DNA from: Chitinophaga sp. MM2321
GTDB taxonomy: Bacteria; Bacteroidota; Bacteroidia; Chitinophagales; Chitinophagaceae
NCBI RefSeq assembly: GCF_964033635.1
Contig: NZ_OZ035533.1
Span: forward strand, 5,365,001 to 5,429,000
Length of the DNA: 64,000 nucleotides
Direction: 5' to 3'
The notes beneath the pieces are model-generated. The model saw only the letters and a program-made list of their open reading frames with translations, was not told the origin of the DNA and ran no database searches. Both the position numbers and the translations under genes were made by a program. Position 1 is the stretch's first letter; every line of letters begins with the position of its first letter. Positions 61,783-64,000 of this stretch are shown piece after piece.

Positions 61783-62199
61783 ATGCTCAATAGCTGCAAA
61801 TACAGTTCTGTGCTTTTGATTGATGATGATGTAGATGACAGGATGATATTTGGTGACGTGTTAAAAGAACTTGTACCTGATATTATTTATAATGAGGCCA
61901 TCAACGGAGAAGACGCACTGGAGAAACTTGAAAAGAACCTTGTACCTGATCTTATTTTCCTTGATCTGAATATGCCCCGTGTGGATGGTAAACAATTTCT
62001 GGCAGAGATGCAGAAAATAGACCATCTGAAACACATCCCTGTTGTCATTTACACCACATCTTCGCACGAATCTGATAAAAAAGAAACCCATGCATTAGGA
62101 GCTGCCTGCTTCTTCACGAAACCCAATAGTCTCCGTGAACTGAGTCATAAACTCAGCAGCATCCTGGAGGGAAAAATTGAACAACCGGGTGTTGTATAA
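61783..62199 (+). CDS. Response regulator receiver (Rcp1-like)
   Basis: A 138-residue single receiver; ATG 61783 is chosen over a TTG seven codons upstream. VLLIDDDVDDRMIF near 10-23 holds the acidic cluster, the phosphoacceptor lies in LIFLDLNMPRVDG near 59-71, with Thr in YTTSS and Lys in FFTKPNS. The DDDVDD pattern is typical of receivers paired with bacteriophytochrome-like kinases. It is divergent from the hybrid kinase operon across 139 bp and may be part of the same phosphorelay. Confidence 0.9.
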   Translation: MLNSCKYSSVLLIDDDVDDRMIFGDVLKELVPDIIYNEAINGEDALEKLEKNLVPDLIFLDLNMPRVDGKQFLAEMQKIDHLKHIPVVIYTTSSHESDKKETHALGAACFFTKPNSLRELSHKLSSILEGKIEQPGVV

Positions 62200-62294
62200 A
62201 AATCATTTCCGGGTAATAATATCCAGATTTTATTTGGCAGGTAGGTATTCCATGATCCAATATTGATAAATTGCATGTCCTAATATCAAGGTAT

Positions 62295-64000
62295 ATGTAT
62301 TTAGAAGAACTGGAAAGGCTGTATCATGAACAGGCGTACACGGTAGCGGCAGCACAACTGGAAAACTACTTGAAAGATCATGCAGAAGAGCCACCCGCGT
62401 GGCATCTGATGGGCTTATGCAAGCTGGAAATAGCCAAAGCGGCTGAAAACAGCGAAGCCGCCATTGAAGCATACGACGCCGCTTACGCGGCATTCAGCAA
62501 AGCATTATCATACGACCCCAAACACATACAGGCACGCGTTCACAGGGCTTATATGGGCGCCAATGTAATGGAGCACAAAGAAGACGAGACCATCAGCGAC
62601 TGCCAGGTACTACTGGATGGTGGCGATGAGGAGCTGATGACGAAAGCCCTGCTTTACCGCTTCCAGGTATGGATACTCAAGAATGAAACAGAGAAGGCCC
62701 TGGCAGACATGCAACAGAGCCAGGAAATATACAGATCATTATATCATGACGACCTCCCCCAGCTGAATGTGGCGCTGTTCCAGTGTTATACACGCATGGG
62801 AGATGTTTACTTTCACCTGGATGATAAAACCCGGGCATTAGGGTTTTACCGGGAAGCCTTTGCCTATACGGTATATAACAACCGCACGCTTTCTACCATA
62901 CACTTTGCACTGGAGATGGCCGATTATGATTTTGCAGCTGACATGCTGCACCTGATGATCACCGCCGGCGAACAGGAGGAAGCAGAACTGCTCAAACTCC
63001 TCCGGAAAGTAAAGGAACTGCTGGACGAAGGATTACAACATCCGGCACTGGCCAAAGAATATTGCTGGGGTACCATAGATCTCTGGAATGAGTTTTATGG
63101 AGATGATGATGACGAAGGAACCCTTGAACAGATTTCCACCGGCAAACGGTTTATCGCCCAGAACCCCGGTGAGCCTTATTTCTACCACTATACCGCTACC
63201 GCCTTCTTTAATATCGGTAGCTATGGAGAATCGCTGCCTTATTATGAAAAAGCGATTGCCTCACGGCCTTATCCTTCCACTATTGTACACTGGTATTATG
63301 CCAGTTACAAAGCCAACGGACACTTCCCCGAAAGCTGGCCGGATACAGATTACAGCATCCCGTACGACTGGTACACCGCCGGCATCATCTGCAGTGAAAT
63401 CATGCAGCTCTATGGTGACGAGGCCACCAGGCTACCGCTGCTGCAACTAAAAAAATTCCTCTACAAAAAAGCATTTGATCTTTACTCCCCTTATTGGTTT
63501 GAAAATAAAGGCACCTCCTACGCGGGCCACCCGCACTACTTTGCCATGTGCTGTAATAACTACGGCATCACCCTGTTTGAACTGGGTGATTTTGAAGAAG
63601 CCGTGCGCATACATACAATCGGGTATAACATGTCCGCCTTCTGGGAACAGCTGGAATCCAGGGCCGACGCCTTACACAGCCTGAACAAACTGGAGGAAGC
63701 CATCACCGACCGGAAAAATATCCTGGCTATTTTCCGCAGCAGCCTGCCATTAATGTACTATGTATCCATTCATGAAAGGATTATAGAAGACCTCACTACA
63801 CTCGATCACCACGAGGAGGCACTGAGCCTGTACAACAAGATCCTGGAAGAATATGATACCTGGATCTCCCGGGATATGGAAGACCTGGAAGATTACGACC
63901 GCGATACCATCACCTATAACATAGACCGTATCAAAACCGGCCGCGCCTTTATCAAAACAGCCAGTGAAGATGATCTTGCAGAAAGGATCCAGGCACTGGA
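62295..64000 (+). CDS. TPR-repeat protein (3' end outside window)
   Basis: The frame opens with ATG 62295 and stays open to the right edge (568 codons seen). No signal peptide. Tetratricopeptide-like helix pairs run throughout: EEPPAWHLMGLCKLEIAKAA near 35-54, QARVHRAYMGANV, FQCYTRMGDVYFHLDDKTRA near 162-181, FYHYTATAFFNIGSYGESLP near 295-314, and GITLFELGDFEEAVRIHTIG near 424-443. Such proteins act as binding scaffolds; the partner is unknown. Local acidic clusters (DDDDEG near 273) are notable. No enzymatic motif is seen in the visible part. Confidence 0.82.
   Translation, partial: MYLEELERLYHEQAYTVAAAQLENYLKDHAEEPPAWHLMGLCKLEIAKAAENSEAAIEAYDAAYAAFSKALSYDPKHIQARVHRAYMGANVMEHKEDETISDCQVLLDGGDEELMTKALLYRFQVWILKNETEKALADMQQSQEIYRSLYHDDLPQLNVALFQCYTRMGDVYFHLDDKTRALGFYREAFAYTVYNNRTLSTIHFALEMADYDFAADMLHLMITAGEQEEAELLKLLRKVKELLDEGLQHPALAKEYCWGTIDLWNEFYGDDDDEGTLEQISTGKRFIAQNPGEPYFYHYTATAFFNIGSYGESLPYYEKAIASRPYPSTIVHWYYASYKANGHFPESWPDTDYSIPYDWYTAGIICSEIMQLYGDEATRLPLLQLKKFLYKKAFDLYSPYWFENKGTSYAGHPHYFAMCCNNYGITLFELGDFEEAVRIHTIGYNMSAFWEQLESRADALHSLNKLEEAITDRKNILAIFRSSLPLMYYVSIHERIIEDLTTLDHHEEALSLYNKILEEYDTWISRDMEDLEDYDRDTITYNIDRIKTGRAFIKTASEDDLAERIQAL

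Overview
The window reads as chromosomal DNA of a Bacteroidota bacterium, most likely family Chitinophagaceae (Chitinophaga-like). This is inferred from protein styles (7TM-DISM and two-component-propeller kinases, DUF1835, DUF4442, DUF1345 and Pycsar-effector-type proteins), from a primary sigma factor of about 290 residues without the long region 1.1, and from promoters of the Bacteroidota form TTG(-33)-N18-20-TAnnTTTG(-7). Such promoters can be read in front of rpoD, rpsP, rplS, a biotin carrier gene and all three tRNAs. No phage, transposase, integrase or CRISPR array was seen. Gene density is high and most of the window is core or signalling chromosome.

Layout. 1-9.7 kb: end of a secreted protein gene, a biotin carrier protein, an M1 aminopeptidase, a DUF1835 protein, the LemA/TPM envelope cluster, a stand-alone RpfG-like receiver, an M20 dipeptidase and an Hsp15-like S4 protein. 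9.8-12.1 kb: a nucleotidyltransferase with a small partner protein, a 21-bp-period tandem array, and lysA. 12.4-25 kb: a GAF protein, a very large metallophosphoesterase/kinase-like/Omp85 protein with an SdiA-regulated lipoprotein, an HD-Pycsar-type membrane protein beside polyphosphate kinase, a thioredoxin, a DUF4442 protein and an MBL-fold RNA-processing-type hydrolase. 25-33.6 kb: a propeller sensor kinase, two tRNA-Glu genes around a DUF1345 gene, the glycolytic pair gapA-pgk, and a CPA2 antiporter. 33.7-41.8 kb, all minus strand: tatA-gatA-mltD, the classic ffh-rpsP-rimM-trmD-rplS cluster, and rpoD. 42-48 kb: a START-like protein, an unknown protein, an LptF/G permease, a PAP2 phosphatase, a GT39 transferase and an exported superoxide dismutase. 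48.4-54 kb: a ThiF/E1-like enzyme, a GNAT-like acyltransferase, a 7TM-DISM kinase, a receiver-kinase and a receiver, followed by tRNA-Ala. 54.2-61.6 kb: a tightly packed minus-strand operon of triple-receiver NIT hybrid kinase, receiver, CheR, CheB and receiver-PAS-kinase. The window ends in another receiver and an incomplete TPR protein.

The most unusual non-coding signal is a set of nine dispersed 90-180 bp palindromes between genes. Their two arms (23-51 bp or more) are nearly or exactly identical within an element but clearly different between elements, and most share a short GC-containing core. They occur in convergent, tandem and divergent gaps, so they are not simply terminators. A second striking signal is the strict 21-bp-period array of GGTCAA/TTGACC half-sites upstream of lysA. 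Candidate new systems are the ThiF + acyltransferase + two-component cluster, the HD-Pycsar/Ppk1 pair, and the phosphoesterase/kinase-like/outer-membrane-barrel protein.
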